A DNA stretch of 40,532 nt from an uncultured Selenomonadales bacterium (GTDB taxonomy: Bacteria > Bacillota > Negativicutes > Selenomonadales > Selenomonadaceae): assembly GCA_947165295.1 (NCBI GenBank), contig CAMUZU010000019.1:1-40532 (forward strand), given 5' to 3'. The position numbers and the translations under genes were made by a program. This document shows positions 32,469 to 40,319 of this stretch, one piece after another. The notes beneath the pieces are model-generated. The model was given only the letters and a program-made list of their open reading frames with translations, was not told where the DNA came from and did not search any database. Within the stretch, counting starts at the first letter, position 1. Each line of letters opens with the position of its first letter.

Positions 32469-33605
32469 ATGAAAAAAATTCTGTCGCTGATGATTGTCTT
32501 CGTCGTAGCGGTGACGTTCTTTTCCGTCGCGCACGCAATGGATTATCAACTCGAACAAGTCGTTGTGTTCAGCCGACACAACCTGCGCTACGGACTTGGT
32601 GCCGGCGACGACCGCGGACTGTTGACTTTGCGCGGCGGCGAAATGGAAACGCTCATGGGTCAATATTTCGAGGCGCGGCTCCGTCAACTGGGACTGTTTC
32701 CGAAGAACGCTCAACCTGCAGTCGGCGAAGTTCGTTTCTACGCAAACTCGTATCAGCGGACGATTGCGACGGCGAAATATTTTTCGGCGGGCGCGTTCCC
32801 GATAGCGAACATCCCGATTGATTATCACCGTGCGCTCGGTCAGAAAGATCGCGTCTTCCTGCCGCCGACGGATCCCGCGCTTGAAAGTCAACTTACCGCC
32901 GAAGCCGATTGGAAAAAATCTTTCGACAGCATGCGCAAAGAATTTGCGACCGTCGAACGGCTCACGGGCGAAAAGTTCAATCCCGCCGACATTAATTTGA
33001 TGAAAATCCGCACCGACGTTGTCGAATGGGGCGCGCAAGGTTCCGCGAAAAAAATCGGGCTTGCCGCCGACGCTTTGCTCATGGATTATTACGACGGGAA
33101 AGTTTCTTACAGCGAAGCCGAAATGCGCGACGTGGCAAGAATTTCTTCGTTCACGATTAATGCCAACTTCGACCACCCGCTCACCGCAAAAGTTTTCGCG
33201 GCTCCGTTGCTCGCCGTCATTTCCGACGAACTGAACACGCCCGGCCGCAAGTTCAGTTTCATTTGCGGGCACGACTCGAATCTGTCCAACATATTGGCGG
33301 CCATTGACGTCGAAGAATACACTTTGCCCGGCACGTTTGAATGGCGCGTTCCGATTGCGTCGAAGCTGGTTATCCAAAAACTTCGCGGCACCGACGGCAA
33401 CGAATATGTCAAATTGAGTTACGTTTACCCGTCCTCCAAGCAGATTGTCAATCGCGAAATGATTAACCTCGACAACCCGCCCATGATTGTCACTCTGAAA
33501 CTTCGCGGACTTCAAGCCGTCGACGCGAACGGCATTTATAAACTTTCGGACGTTCTGCAAAGACTTTCCGACGCGCAAGTTGTCGACGGACGCCGCGTCG
33601 CTTAA
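32469..33605 (+). CDS. Secreted histidine acid phosphatase-like protein
   Basis: A 378-residue protein with a Sec signal peptide (residues 1-23, cleavage after AHA). The catalytic region is VVFSRHNLRYGL with R36 and H37; the classical motif is RHGxRxP, so G and P are replaced by N and G here. The second half of the active site is CGHDSNLSN with H268 and D269. The general layout is that of periplasmic glucose-1-phosphatase or phytase. The start ATG 32469 follows AGGAGG. It releases phosphate from an unknown ester outside the cytoplasm. The stop is followed 12 bases later by queF. Confidence 0.83.
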   Translation: MKKILSLMIVFVVAVTFFSVAHAMDYQLEQVVVFSRHNLRYGLGAGDDRGLLTLRGGEMETLMGQYFEARLRQLGLFPKNAQPAVGEVRFYANSYQRTIATAKYFSAGAFPIANIPIDYHRALGQKDRVFLPPTDPALESQLTAEADWKKSFDSMRKEFATVERLTGEKFNPADINLMKIRTDVVEWGAQGSAKKIGLAADALLMDYYDGKVSYSEAEMRDVARISSFTINANFDHPLTAKVFAAPLLAVISDELNTPGRKFSFICGHDSNLSNILAAIDVEEYTLPGTFEWRVPIASKLVIQKLRGTDGNEYVKLSYVYPSSKQIVNREMINLDNPPMIVTLKLRGLQAVDANGIYKLSDVLQRLSDAQVVDGRRVA

Positions 33606-33617
33606 AGGAGACTTCAC

Positions 33618-34058
33618 ATGACCGAACTTAAAAGCCTCGGCAAGACGACCGCTTACAAATACGATTACTCGCCCGAATTTTTGGAGGCGATACCCAACGT
33701 CAACAGCCACCGCGATTATTTCGTCACGTTGACCAGCGACGAATTCACTTGCCTGTGCCCGATAACTCATCAGCCCGACTACGCGACGATTAAAATCCGC
33801 TACGTGCCCGACGCCAAACTTGTCGAGAGCAAAAGCCTCAAGCTGTACCTGACGAGTTTTCGCAACCACGGCACGTTTCACGAGGAAGTTGTCAACACGA
33901 TTGCCGACGATCTGATTAAGCTGTTGGAGCCGCGTTATCTCGAAGTCGAAGGACTTTTCAACGTGCGCGGCGGAATTTCGATTGTGCCGTTCGTCAACTT
34001 CGGGCGCGGCGAATTTGAATCCGTCGCGAAAAAAATTCTGGTTGAACGTCATGCTTAA
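33618..34058 (+). CDS. queF: NADPH-dependent 7-cyano-7-deazaguanine reductase
   Basis: A 146-residue unimodular QueF. It reduces the nitrile preQ0 to the amine preQ1 in queuosine synthesis. The catalytic Cys is C47 in [14 protein letters not shown], with the conserved Asp at 54. The QueF signature [20 protein letters not shown] follows at about residue 74. The length agrees with the Bacillus type. ATG 33618 follows AAAGGAG. The stop overlaps the next start by eight bases. Confidence 0.96.
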   Translation: MTELKSLGKTTAYKYDYSPEFLEAIPNVNSHRDYFVTLTSDEFTCLCPITHQPDYATIKIRYVPDAKLVESKSLKLYLTSFRNHGTFHEEVVNTIADDLIKLLEPRYLEVEGLFNVRGGISIVPFVNFGRGEFESVAKKILVERHA

Positions 34059-34881
34059 ACAGAAACGACTTGCGCTAATCAACGACATAACGGGCTTCGG
34101 GCGTTGTTCGGTGACGGTTGAGTTGCCGATAATTTCCGCGCTGAAAATTCAAGTGTGTCCGCTGCCGACCGCGTTACTTTCCGTGCACACGGGCTTTGAA
34201 AATTATTTCTTGGACGACTTCACCGACCGCACGCAAATTTATCTGGACAGTTGGCGCAAAAACAATTTGACCTTCGACGCGTTGGCGACGGGCTTTTTCG
34301 GCTCTGCCGCGCAGATTGAAATTGTTCGCCGACATTTGCAGACGTTCCCCGCGACGGTGATTGTCGATCCCGTCATGGGCGACCACGGCAAAATTTACAA
34401 GTCATACACCCGCGACATGTGCCGAAGTATGCGCGGACTGTTGGAGTTTGCCGACCTCGTCACGCCGAACTTGACGGAGGCCTGTGAACTTTTGGGCGTC
34501 GCGTATCCTGCAGGCGGCGTCATTTCAGATTCGGAGCTTGCGACTTTGGCGGCGAACATTGCGGCGAAAACTCGCGGCGGCCGCGTGATAATCACGGGCG
34601 TTGCGACGGACTTTGACGACGGCTCGAACATTGCGAACTTTGTTTTCGACCACGGGCAAGTTGACTTCGTTGCGTCGAAGAAAATCGGCGGCGACCGTTC
34701 GGGTACAGGTGACGCGTTCTTTGCGGTGACTGCGGCGTCTTGGCTCAACGGCGAAAGTTTGTCGGACGCGACGCGCAAGGCGGCTCACTTCGTCGGTAAA
34801 TGTATCGCGCACGCCGAAAAACTCAATCTGCCGTGGAATTACGGTTTGCCGTTTGAAGAGTTTTTAACCGAGTTGCAATGA
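34051..34881 (+). CDS. Pyridoxamine/pyridoxal kinase, PdxY-like
   Basis: A 276-residue ribokinase-superfamily kinase. It begins [20 protein letters not shown], which is the family start (I-x-D-x-x-x-x-G). It then has [38 protein letters not shown], and the phosphotransfer motif [12 protein letters not shown] with catalytic D near residue 226. It phosphorylates vitamin B6 vitamers with ATP in salvage. Start ATG 34051 lies within the end of queF. A terminator follows at once, closing the aroF-to-kinase run. Confidence 0.87.
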   Translation: MLKQKRLALINDITGFGRCSVTVELPIISALKIQVCPLPTALLSVHTGFENYFLDDFTDRTQIYLDSWRKNNLTFDALATGFFGSAAQIEIVRRHLQTFPATVIVDPVMGDHGKIYKSYTRDMCRSMRGLLEFADLVTPNLTEACELLGVAYPAGGVISDSELATLAANIAAKTRGGRVIITGVATDFDDGSNIANFVFDHGQVDFVASKKIGGDRSGTGDAFFAVTAASWLNGESLSDATRKAAHFVGKCIAHAEKLNLPWNYGLPFEEFLTELQ

Positions 34882-34882
34882 A

Positions 34883-34915
34883 AAAATCCCCGCCGTGTTG
34901 ACGGGGACTTTTTTT
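34883..34915 (+). terminator. Rho-independent terminator
   Basis: TCCCCG (34887-34892) pairs with CGGGGA (34902-34907), followed by C and seven T (34909-34915). It lies after the pyridoxamine kinase stop and, on the other strand, just after the aldehyde dehydrogenase gene. Confidence 0.8.
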
Positions 34916-34939
34916 GTGTGCGGCGTTGACCGCGTCGAA

Positions 34940-36427
34940 TCAGTACAGACCCGACGGCGATTCGCTCATGTTGATGTAAATGTTTTTCTTCTGCGTGTAA
35001 GCATTGAGAATCAGCTTGTGAGTTTCGCGACCGATGCCGGATTTTTTGTAGCCGCCGAACGGTGCGCCCGCAGGCAATTCGTTGTAGGTGTTAATCCACA
35101 TGCGGCCGGTTTCAATCGCACGGGCGACGCGCAACGCACGGTTGATGTCTTTCGTCCAGACCGCGCCGCCGAGACCGTATTCGCTGTCGTTCGCCATTTT
35201 GACAACTTCGTCTTCGTCGTGGAATTTGACGACGACCGCGACGGGGCCGAAAATTTCTTCGCAAGCGACGCGCATATTGTTGTTGACGTCGGCAAGAATC
35301 GTCGGTTGCATGAACGCGCCTTTTTCGCCGCCTTCGACTTGAGCACGTTGACCGCCCGTAATGACCTGTGCGCCTTCGGACTTGCCGATTTCGACGTAAT
35401 TCAAAATCTTTTCAAGCTGACGGTTGTCAATCTGCGAACCCATTTGCGTTTCAGGCTCCCACGGCAAACCGACTTTGACGGACTCGAACTTGGCTTTGAC
35501 GGCGGCAAGGAATTTGTCGTAAATGGTATCCTGCACGAAGATTCGCGAACCCGCGCAACAGACTTGACCTTGATTGAACAGAATGCCCATGCACGCGCCG
35601 TCAATCGCCTTGTCGAAGTTGCAATCGTCGAAGTAAATGTTCGCGGACTTGCCGCCGAGTTCCAACGTCGCGGGAATTAATTTCTTCGCGGCGGCTTCGG
35701 CGACGGCGTAACCGACTTCCGTCGAGCCCGTGAACGCAAGCTTGCGAATGTCGGGGTGATCGAGGACGAATTGACCCGTCTTTGAACCGCTGCCCGTGAC
35801 GATGTTCAAGACGCCCGCAGGAAGTTCATTTTCGATGAGTTTCATTAATTCGAGGACGCTGAGCGACGTTGTTGACGACGGCTTGAAGACGATACAGTCG
35901 CCCGCGCCGATAGCCGGAGCCAACTTCCACGCCGCCATTGCGAACGGGAAGTTCCACGGCACGATTTGCCCGACGACGCCAATCGGCTCGTTGAGGATGA
36001 TGCTCATGACGTTATCGCTGAGCATGGACGCCGCGCCTTCTTCGGCACGAATGACGCCCGCGAAATAACGGAAATGGTCGGAACTCAACGGGATGTCGAC
36101 GGCGGTCGTTTCGCGAATCGGCTTGCCGTTGTCGAGCGTCTCAATCATTGCAAGATGATCTTTGTTCGCGTCGATGATGTCGGCGATTTTCAGGAGAATC
36201 GCGGCGCGTTCGGCAGTCGAAGTTTTCTTCCACGCAGGGAACGCCTCCCACGCGGCTTTGACGGCTTCGTCGACGTCGGCTTTGCTTGCGGCGGCGACTT
36301 TGCACATGTACTCACCGTTCGCGGGATTGTACACGTCGAAAGTTTTGCCGCCTTCTGCGTCGCGCCACTTGCCGCCAATGTAGAGTTGGTAGCTGTCCTG
36401 CCAAATCTTCTTCGGAGTTGTCGCCAT
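34940..36427 (-). CDS. NAD(P)-dependent aldehyde dehydrogenase
   Basis: A 495-residue member of the aldehyde dehydrogenase superfamily. It has VVGQIVPWNFPFAMAAWKLA, the general-base E256 in LELGGKSANIYF, the nucleophile C290 in NQGQVCCAGSRIFVQ, and EEIFGPVAVVVKF. The closest general type is the acetaldehyde/betaine-aldehyde group; the substrate cannot be told. I start at ATG 36427 (MATTPKKIWQDSYQLYIGGK) behind GGGAGGG; the frame further upstream includes the promoter region. It stands alone between terminators. Confidence 0.93.
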   Translation of the reverse strand: MATTPKKIWQDSYQLYIGGKWRDAEGGKTFDVYNPANGEYMCKVAAASKADVDEAVKAAWEAFPAWKKTSTAERAAILLKIADIIDANKDHLAMIETLDNGKPIRETTAVDIPLSSDHFRYFAGVIRAEEGAASMLSDNVMSIILNEPIGVVGQIVPWNFPFAMAAWKLAPAIGAGDCIVFKPSSTTSLSVLELMKLIENELPAGVLNIVTGSGSKTGQFVLDHPDIRKLAFTGSTEVGYAVAEAAAKKLIPATLELGGKSANIYFDDCNFDKAIDGACMGILFNQGQVCCAGSRIFVQDTIYDKFLAAVKAKFESVKVGLPWEPETQMGSQIDNRQLEKILNYVEIGKSEGAQVITGGQRAQVEGGEKGAFMQPTILADVNNNMRVACEEIFGPVAVVVKFHDEDEVVKMANDSEYGLGGAVWTKDINRALRVARAIETGRMWINTYNELPAGAPFGGYKKSGIGRETHKLILNAYTQKKNIYINMSESPSGLY

Positions 36428-36455
36428 AAGAAATTCCCTCCCGTAAATGAAATTC

Positions 36456-36492
36456 GCCGTAATTATACTGCACGGCGGGCGATTCATGTCAA
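36456..36492 (-). promoter_or_regulatory. Promoter and possible operator of the aldehyde dehydrogenase gene
   Basis: On the minus strand there is TTGACA (36487-36492), a 19-base spacer and TATAAT (36462-36467). The -10 box is enclosed by a perfect inverted repeat CGCCGT/ACGGCG (36456-36461 and 36473-36478), a plausible repressor site. Confidence 0.5.
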
Positions 36493-36511
36493 GAAATTTT
36501 TTCGCCGCCGT

Positions 36512-36519
36512 GATATAAT
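36512..36519 (+). promoter_or_regulatory. -10 element of the toxin-antitoxin operon
   Basis: GATATAAT contains a perfect TATAAT (36514-36519) with TG just before it, 28 bases upstream of the antitoxin ATG. No good -35 is visible. Confidence 0.45.
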
Positions 36520-36547
36520 CGGGCAAAACTTCAAAGGAGCGATTCAC

Positions 36548-36820
36548 ATGAAATACGTAAGCATCGTCGACGCCAAAGAACGCCTTGCCGACCTGATAGA
36601 ATTTTTGCATGACGACCCGCACGCGGAAGTTTACTTGACTTTCAACGACAAGCCCGTCGTTAAAATGACGTCGGTCACCGAAGACTTGTCGCCCGTCGAA
36701 GAGCCGAAGCCGATTCGCCGCGCCGGTATCGCTAAGGGTCAATTCACTTTCGACGACGAACTGTTCGACGCATTGGACGCCGACATCGACAAAATGTTTT
36801 TCGGGGAGGCGGCACAATGA
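36548..36820 (+). CDS. Phd/YefM-type antitoxin
   Basis: A 90-residue protein. It starts KYVSIVDAKERLADLIEFLH and continues VYLTFNDKPVVKMTSV, the N-terminal DNA-binding fold of Phd/YefM antitoxins. The C-terminal part is acidic (FDDELFDALDADIDKMFF) and should be the toxin-binding tail. It probably neutralises the PIN toxin and represses its own promoter. ATG 36548 follows AAAGGAG by six bases. The stop overlaps the toxin start (ATGA). Confidence 0.85.
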   Translation: MKYVSIVDAKERLADLIEFLHDDPHAEVYLTFNDKPVVKMTSVTEDLSPVEEPKPIRRAGIAKGQFTFDDELFDALDADIDKMFFGEAAQ

Positions 36821-37221
36821 AAGTTTTGCTCGACACGCACATTCTCGTTTGGTACTTCACCGACGACACGAAACTTTCGACCAAAGCACGCAAGCTGATT
36901 GAGGACGACGCGAACGAAATCTATTATAGCATCTTGTCCGTTTTGGAAGTCGAAATCAAACACGCGGCACATCCCGACCGTCTTTCGTTGAGCGGCGAAG
37001 ACTTCATCAATTACTGCAAGAAACTGGGATTCGCTCAAGTTCCGCTTGACGTTGCGCACGTCCTCGAAGTGAAAAAGTTGACGCGCAAAGAAAACACGCC
37101 GCCGCACCGCGATCCGTTCGACAAGCTCATGCTCGGTCAGGCGATTGTCGAAAGCATGTTGTTTATCACGCACGACATGCGAATTGCCGAATACACTTGC
37201 CCGCTGATTTACAAAATCTGA
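36817..37221 (+). CDS. vapC: PIN-domain ribonuclease toxin
   Basis: A 134-residue PIN-domain protein. The acidic active-site residues are D6 (VLLDTHILVW), a central Glu (SVLEVEIKH), then D98 to D101 (HRDPFDKLMLGQA) and a late Asp (FITHDMRIAEY). These proteins cut RNA, often initiator tRNA or rRNA. All usual acidic positions appear present and the frame is intact, so the pair is probably functional. It is translated together with the antitoxin through an ATGA overlap. Confidence 0.9.
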   Translation: MKVLLDTHILVWYFTDDTKLSTKARKLIEDDANEIYYSILSVLEVEIKHAAHPDRLSLSGEDFINYCKKLGFAQVPLDVAHVLEVKKLTRKENTPPHRDPFDKLMLGQAIVESMLFITHDMRIAEYTCPLIYKI

Positions 37222-37240
37222 ATGCGATTAACCGTCGCAA

Positions 37241-37275
37241 TAAAAAATCCCGCCGAAGCGACGGGAAATTTTTTT
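37241..37275. terminator. Bidirectional terminator between vapC and fabF
   Basis: TCCCG (37248-37252) pairs with CGGGA (37262-37266), with further CG pairs around an AAG loop. It is flanked by six A and seven T, so it can serve both converging genes. Confidence 0.78.
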
Positions 37276-37288
37276 GCGTGAAAAGTTT

Positions 37289-38533
37289 TTATCCGACGAA
37301 CTTTCGGAAGGCGACGCAAGCATTGTGTCCGCCGAAGCCGAACGAATTTGAAATTGCCGCGTTGACATTGAGCGTTTGACTTTTGTTCGGAACGTAATTC
37401 AAGTCGAGTCCGTCGTCGGGCGTTTCGTAATTAATCGTCGGGTGGACAATGCCCGTTTCAATCGACAGGACGGTTGCAATGGCTTCGACGCCGCCCGCCG
37501 CGCCGAGCATGTGCCCGGTCATTGATTTCGTCGACGAGACCGCCAACTTGTACGCGTGTTCACCGAAGAGAATTTTAATCGCCTCAGTTTCGCCGCGGTC
37601 GTTGAATTGCGTCGAAGTTCCGTGCGCGTTTACGTAATCAATTTCTTCAGGCTTCAAACCCGCGTCGTCAAGTGCAAGTTTCATGCAAGCCGCTTGAGTG
37701 TGACCGCCGGGCGCAGGCGTGGTGATGTGATAAGCGTCGTTGTTGCTTCCGTAGCCGACAATTTCCGCGTAAATGTGTGCGCCGCGATTCAAAGCGTGAT
37801 TGAGTTCCTCAAGCAGAATAATTCCCGCGCCTTCGCCCATGATAAAGCCGCTGCGGTTTTTATCGAACGGTCGCGACGCATGAGCGGGGTCGTCGTTGTG
37901 ATCGGAGCACAAAGCCTTCATTGCCGCGAAACCGGACACGCCTGCGGGAGAAATTGCCGCTTCGGAGCCGCCCGCGAACATTAAATCAGCCTCGCCGCGT
38001 TGAATCACTCGAAAAGCGTCGCCGATTGAGTTTGTGCCCGACGCGCACGCCGTAACAATGCATTCGCTTGGGCCGTGAAGTTTAAACGCAATCGCGACGT
38101 TGCCCGCCGCCATGTTCGCAATCATCATCGGGATAAAGAACGGGCTGATTCGCGAAGGTCCTTTGGTGAAAAGTTTTTCGTATTGATTGTGTAAAGTTTC
38201 CATGCCGCCGATACCCGAACCGACGTAAACGCCCGCACGGTTACTGTCGACGGTCGCAAGGTCGAGCTTTGAGTCTTCAAGCGCAAGACGCGTCGCCGCC
38301 AAAGCAAACTGCGTGTATCTGTCCATGCGCTTGACTTCTTTTTTGTCGATGAATTGCACGGGGTCGAAGTCGGTTACTTCGCCGGCAATCTGCGCGGTGA
38401 ATTCGGTCGGGTCGAAGCGCGTAATTTTTCCGATGCCGTTTCGCCCGTCGATTAAAGACTGCCAAAAGTTTTGCCAACCGATGCCAAGCGGGGTGACTGC
38501 GCCGAGACCCGTGACCACAACTCTGTTATTCAA
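37289..38533 (-). CDS. fabF: 3-oxoacyl-ACP synthase II
   Basis: A 414-residue condensing enzyme of fatty acid elongation. It starts VVVTGLGAVTPLGIGWQNFW. The catalytic Cys is in VTACASGTNSIGDA, and the two histidines are in VNAHGTSTQFND and SMTGHMLGAAGGVEA. The C-terminus NSFGFGGHNACVAFRKF is the family ending. The start TTG 38533 follows GGAGG. The length is normal. It stands apart from other fatty acid genes here, with repeat copy E upstream. Confidence 0.96.
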   Translation of the reverse strand: MNNRVVVTGLGAVTPLGIGWQNFWQSLIDGRNGIGKITRFDPTEFTAQIAGEVTDFDPVQFIDKKEVKRMDRYTQFALAATRLALEDSKLDLATVDSNRAGVYVGSGIGGMETLHNQYEKLFTKGPSRISPFFIPMMIANMAAGNVAIAFKLHGPSECIVTACASGTNSIGDAFRVIQRGEADLMFAGGSEAAISPAGVSGFAAMKALCSDHNDDPAHASRPFDKNRSGFIMGEGAGIILLEELNHALNRGAHIYAEIVGYGSNNDAYHITTPAPGGHTQAACMKLALDDAGLKPEEIDYVNAHGTSTQFNDRGETEAIKILFGEHAYKLAVSSTKSMTGHMLGAAGGVEAIATVLSIETGIVHPTINYETPDDGLDLNYVPNKSQTLNVNAAISNSFGFGGHNACVAFRKFVG

Positions 38534-38598
38534 AAGTACCAGCCTCCTTTGTGCGCGATTATAACCGCGAAAAATTTTTTGTGCAACGTGCGGGGTTT

Positions 38599-38703
38599 GT
38601 TACTTTTCTTTTGGCGCAAAAGAAAAGTAACCAAAAGAAAACAGCCCGCAGGTGAAACATCCTGTTTCAACCGCGGGCGAGCGGCCGTCATCCATGACGG
38701 CCG
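38599..38703 (+). repeat. Triple-hairpin interspersed repeat, copy E
   Basis: Hairpin 1 is a 15-bp stem GTTACTTTTCTTTTG with its complement (38599-38631). Hairpin 2 has GCCCGC/GCGGGC and TGAAAC/GTTTCA around ATCCT (38644-38678). Hairpin 3 is CGGCCGTCAT/ATGACGGCCG (38682-38703). Stem sequences of hairpin 2 differ completely from the other copies, but pairing and loop are kept. Confidence 0.85.
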
Positions 38704-38716
38704 GTTACTGTCGCGG

Positions 38717-39145
38717 TTACATCTTGTAAACTTCTCTGTACTTGTCGCGCAGTTGAGTCATGCCGTCGCGCAAATCTTTTTGAAACTTGAGCAGGCGTTT
38801 GTTGCTGAAGTCGTTGTCGGTGAAATTTATCAACGCTTCGACGCGAGGAATCAAAACTCTGTTCAAGAAAATTTCCGCGCCCGTCGCGAAGGTTGCGGCA
38901 AATTTATTGCGCGTATCGTTCGTTTCGTCGGGCACGTTCAGCATTTCGACGGCGGTTCGTTCAAAAATCGTTTCCGTGCGAACAATGTCTTCAAGCGCGC
39001 TGAGTTTTTCCATTATCGCAATCAAGCCCAAAACGTCGCCGAAGTTCACGCGCTTTGCACTGCGAAAGTCGGAGTCAATCTTTTCGCCGCGCAGATAAAA
39101 TTTCCGCACGGCAAGGATTCTGTCTTTGGACGTGTCAAGTTTCAT
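38717..39145 (-). CDS. Helical protein of unknown function
   Basis: A 142-residue soluble protein that I do not recognise. It begins KLDTSKDRILAVRKFYLRGE and is probably mostly helical, with blocks VLGLIAIMEKLSALEDIVRT, EIFLNRVLIPRVEALINF and KFQKDLRDGMTQLRDKYREV. No signal peptide or cysteine is seen. ATG 39145 follows AAGGAGG by seven bases; the slightly longer frame from 39163 overlaps this site. It is a single-gene unit with its own promoter. Confidence 0.7.
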   Translation of the reverse strand: MKLDTSKDRILAVRKFYLRGEKIDSDFRSAKRVNFGDVLGLIAIMEKLSALEDIVRTETIFERTAVEMLNVPDETNDTRNKFAATFATGAEIFLNRVLIPRVEALINFTDNDFSNKRLLKFQKDLRDGMTQLRDKYREVYKM

Positions 39146-39166
39146 GTTCAGACCTCCTTGCAAAAA

Positions 39167-39195
39167 ATTTTAGCACGCGCAGGATTTTCAAGCAA
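39167..39195 (-). promoter_or_regulatory. Promoter of the 142-residue hypothetical gene
   Basis: On the minus strand there is TTGCTT (39190-39195), a 17-base spacer and TAAAAT (39167-39172), 22 bases before the ATG. Confidence 0.5.
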
Positions 39196-39209
39196 GATGA
39201 ATAAATTCC

Positions 39210-39238
39210 TTGTCATAAGGCAACGCATTCTGTATAAT
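39210..39238 (+). promoter_or_regulatory. Sigma-70 promoter of the ABC binding-protein gene
   Basis: TTGTCA (39210-39215), a 17-base spacer and TATAAT (39233-39238) with TG at the extended position. One mismatch from consensus. Confidence 0.8.
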
Positions 39239-39272
39239 ACCTGAAAGAATTTTTGACGGAGGCTCGGAGACA

Positions 39273-40319
39273 ATGCGGCGGTACACGAACTTTATCTTAA
39301 CGGCGTTCATGATAGTTCTCGCGGCGGTTGCGGGCACGGCAATTCCCGTCGACGCGGACAAAAAAGTTGTCGGCGCGCCTGCGGCTGAGTTGACGGCTTA
39401 CACCACTTTGCCGGCGGAAACTGCGGCGGTTTTGTCGGAAGTGTACGAACGCGAAAATCACGTGCGAGTTAATTTCGTGCCGATGAGTTCGCAAGAAATT
39501 CTGCAACGAATCAAAGACGACGCGGTAAGCGACCCGACGGTTGTTCGCACGGTTGACGTTGTGTTGACCGACAGCAAAATTCTTGAGCAGGCCGCCGCGC
39601 TTGATTTGTTCACGCCGTACACATCCGAGACAAACGACGCCGTCCGCCGCAAATTCAAAGACGAACACGACCGCTGGGTTGGCGTTTGGTACGACCCGAT
39701 TGTTTTCTGCGCGAACAAAGATTTTCTGCGTTCGACGGTTGACATCCCCGACACGTGGGACAAGCTTGCCAAGTCGACGAACATGCGCGTTGGCATCACG
39801 GATTTTCTTGCCGCCGACGCTTCGGTCAACTTGCTTAGCCAGATGATTGGCAACTTCGGCGACGCGAAGACTTTCGAGATTTTGTCGGGCATTCACCCCA
39901 AGGTTGTTCAGTACGCGAAATTTTTGGCGAACCCCGTCCGTCAAGCGGGCATGGGCGAAGTCGACATTTCCGTTGCCGTCGAGAGTGAAACTTTGCGTTA
40001 CCTGAACAACGGTTATCCGCTCAAGGTGATTTATCCCGCCGACGGCACGAGCTGGCTTTTGACGGGCTGTGCGATTACGACATCCGACGCGAAGAAACAT
40101 CAAGTCGCCGCGAAATTTTCCGATTGGCTCCTGGGCGACGAGGCGCAACTTTACCTGCAGACAAACGGCTTTTACTTCGTGCCGACGAATCCGCAGACGC
40201 TTGCTTACAAGTCGTTCGCGGGAAAAAATCTTTCGCTGTTGGACAGAGGCAAAACTCTTTCGCCCGAACAGCAACGTTTCTTCCTTGACCGCTGGATTAA
40301 CGTCGTGCGCTTGAAGTGA
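39273..40319 (+). CDS. ABC transporter substrate-binding protein, ferric iron type
   Basis: A 348-residue exported binding protein. The signal peptide is residues 1 to about 29 (hydrophobic FILTAFMIVLAAVAGTA, cleavage near VDA). The mature part (LTAYTTLPAETAAVLSEVYE, VDVVLTDSKILEQAAALDLF, WVGVWYDPIVFCANKDFL, PDTWDKLAKSTNMRVGITDF) is the two-lobed fold of the Fe(III)/thiamine/spermidine-like family, nearest to ferric-binding AfuA/FbpA proteins. No permease or ATPase gene lies before the window end. ATG 39273 follows GGAGG. The last codons run into the first unit of the right-end repeat array. Confidence 0.8.
   Translation: MRRYTNFILTAFMIVLAAVAGTAIPVDADKKVVGAPAAELTAYTTLPAETAAVLSEVYERENHVRVNFVPMSSQEILQRIKDDAVSDPTVVRTVDVVLTDSKILEQAAALDLFTPYTSETNDAVRRKFKDEHDRWVGVWYDPIVFCANKDFLRSTVDIPDTWDKLAKSTNMRVGITDFLAADASVNLLSQMIGNFGDAKTFEILSGIHPKVVQYAKFLANPVRQAGMGEVDISVAVESETLRYLNNGYPLKVIYPADGTSWLLTGCAITTSDAKKHQVAAKFSDWLLGDEAQLYLQTNGFYFVPTNPQTLAYKSFAGKNLSLLDRGKTLSPEQQRFFLDRWINVVRLK

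Noticed and set aside
32427-34088. A 553-codon open frame on the minus strand opposite the phosphatase and queF
   Set aside because: It is a shadow of the strongly biased codons of the plus-strand genes (many GAC, GTC and GCG codons leave the opposite strand open). It has no family features and no ribosome site.
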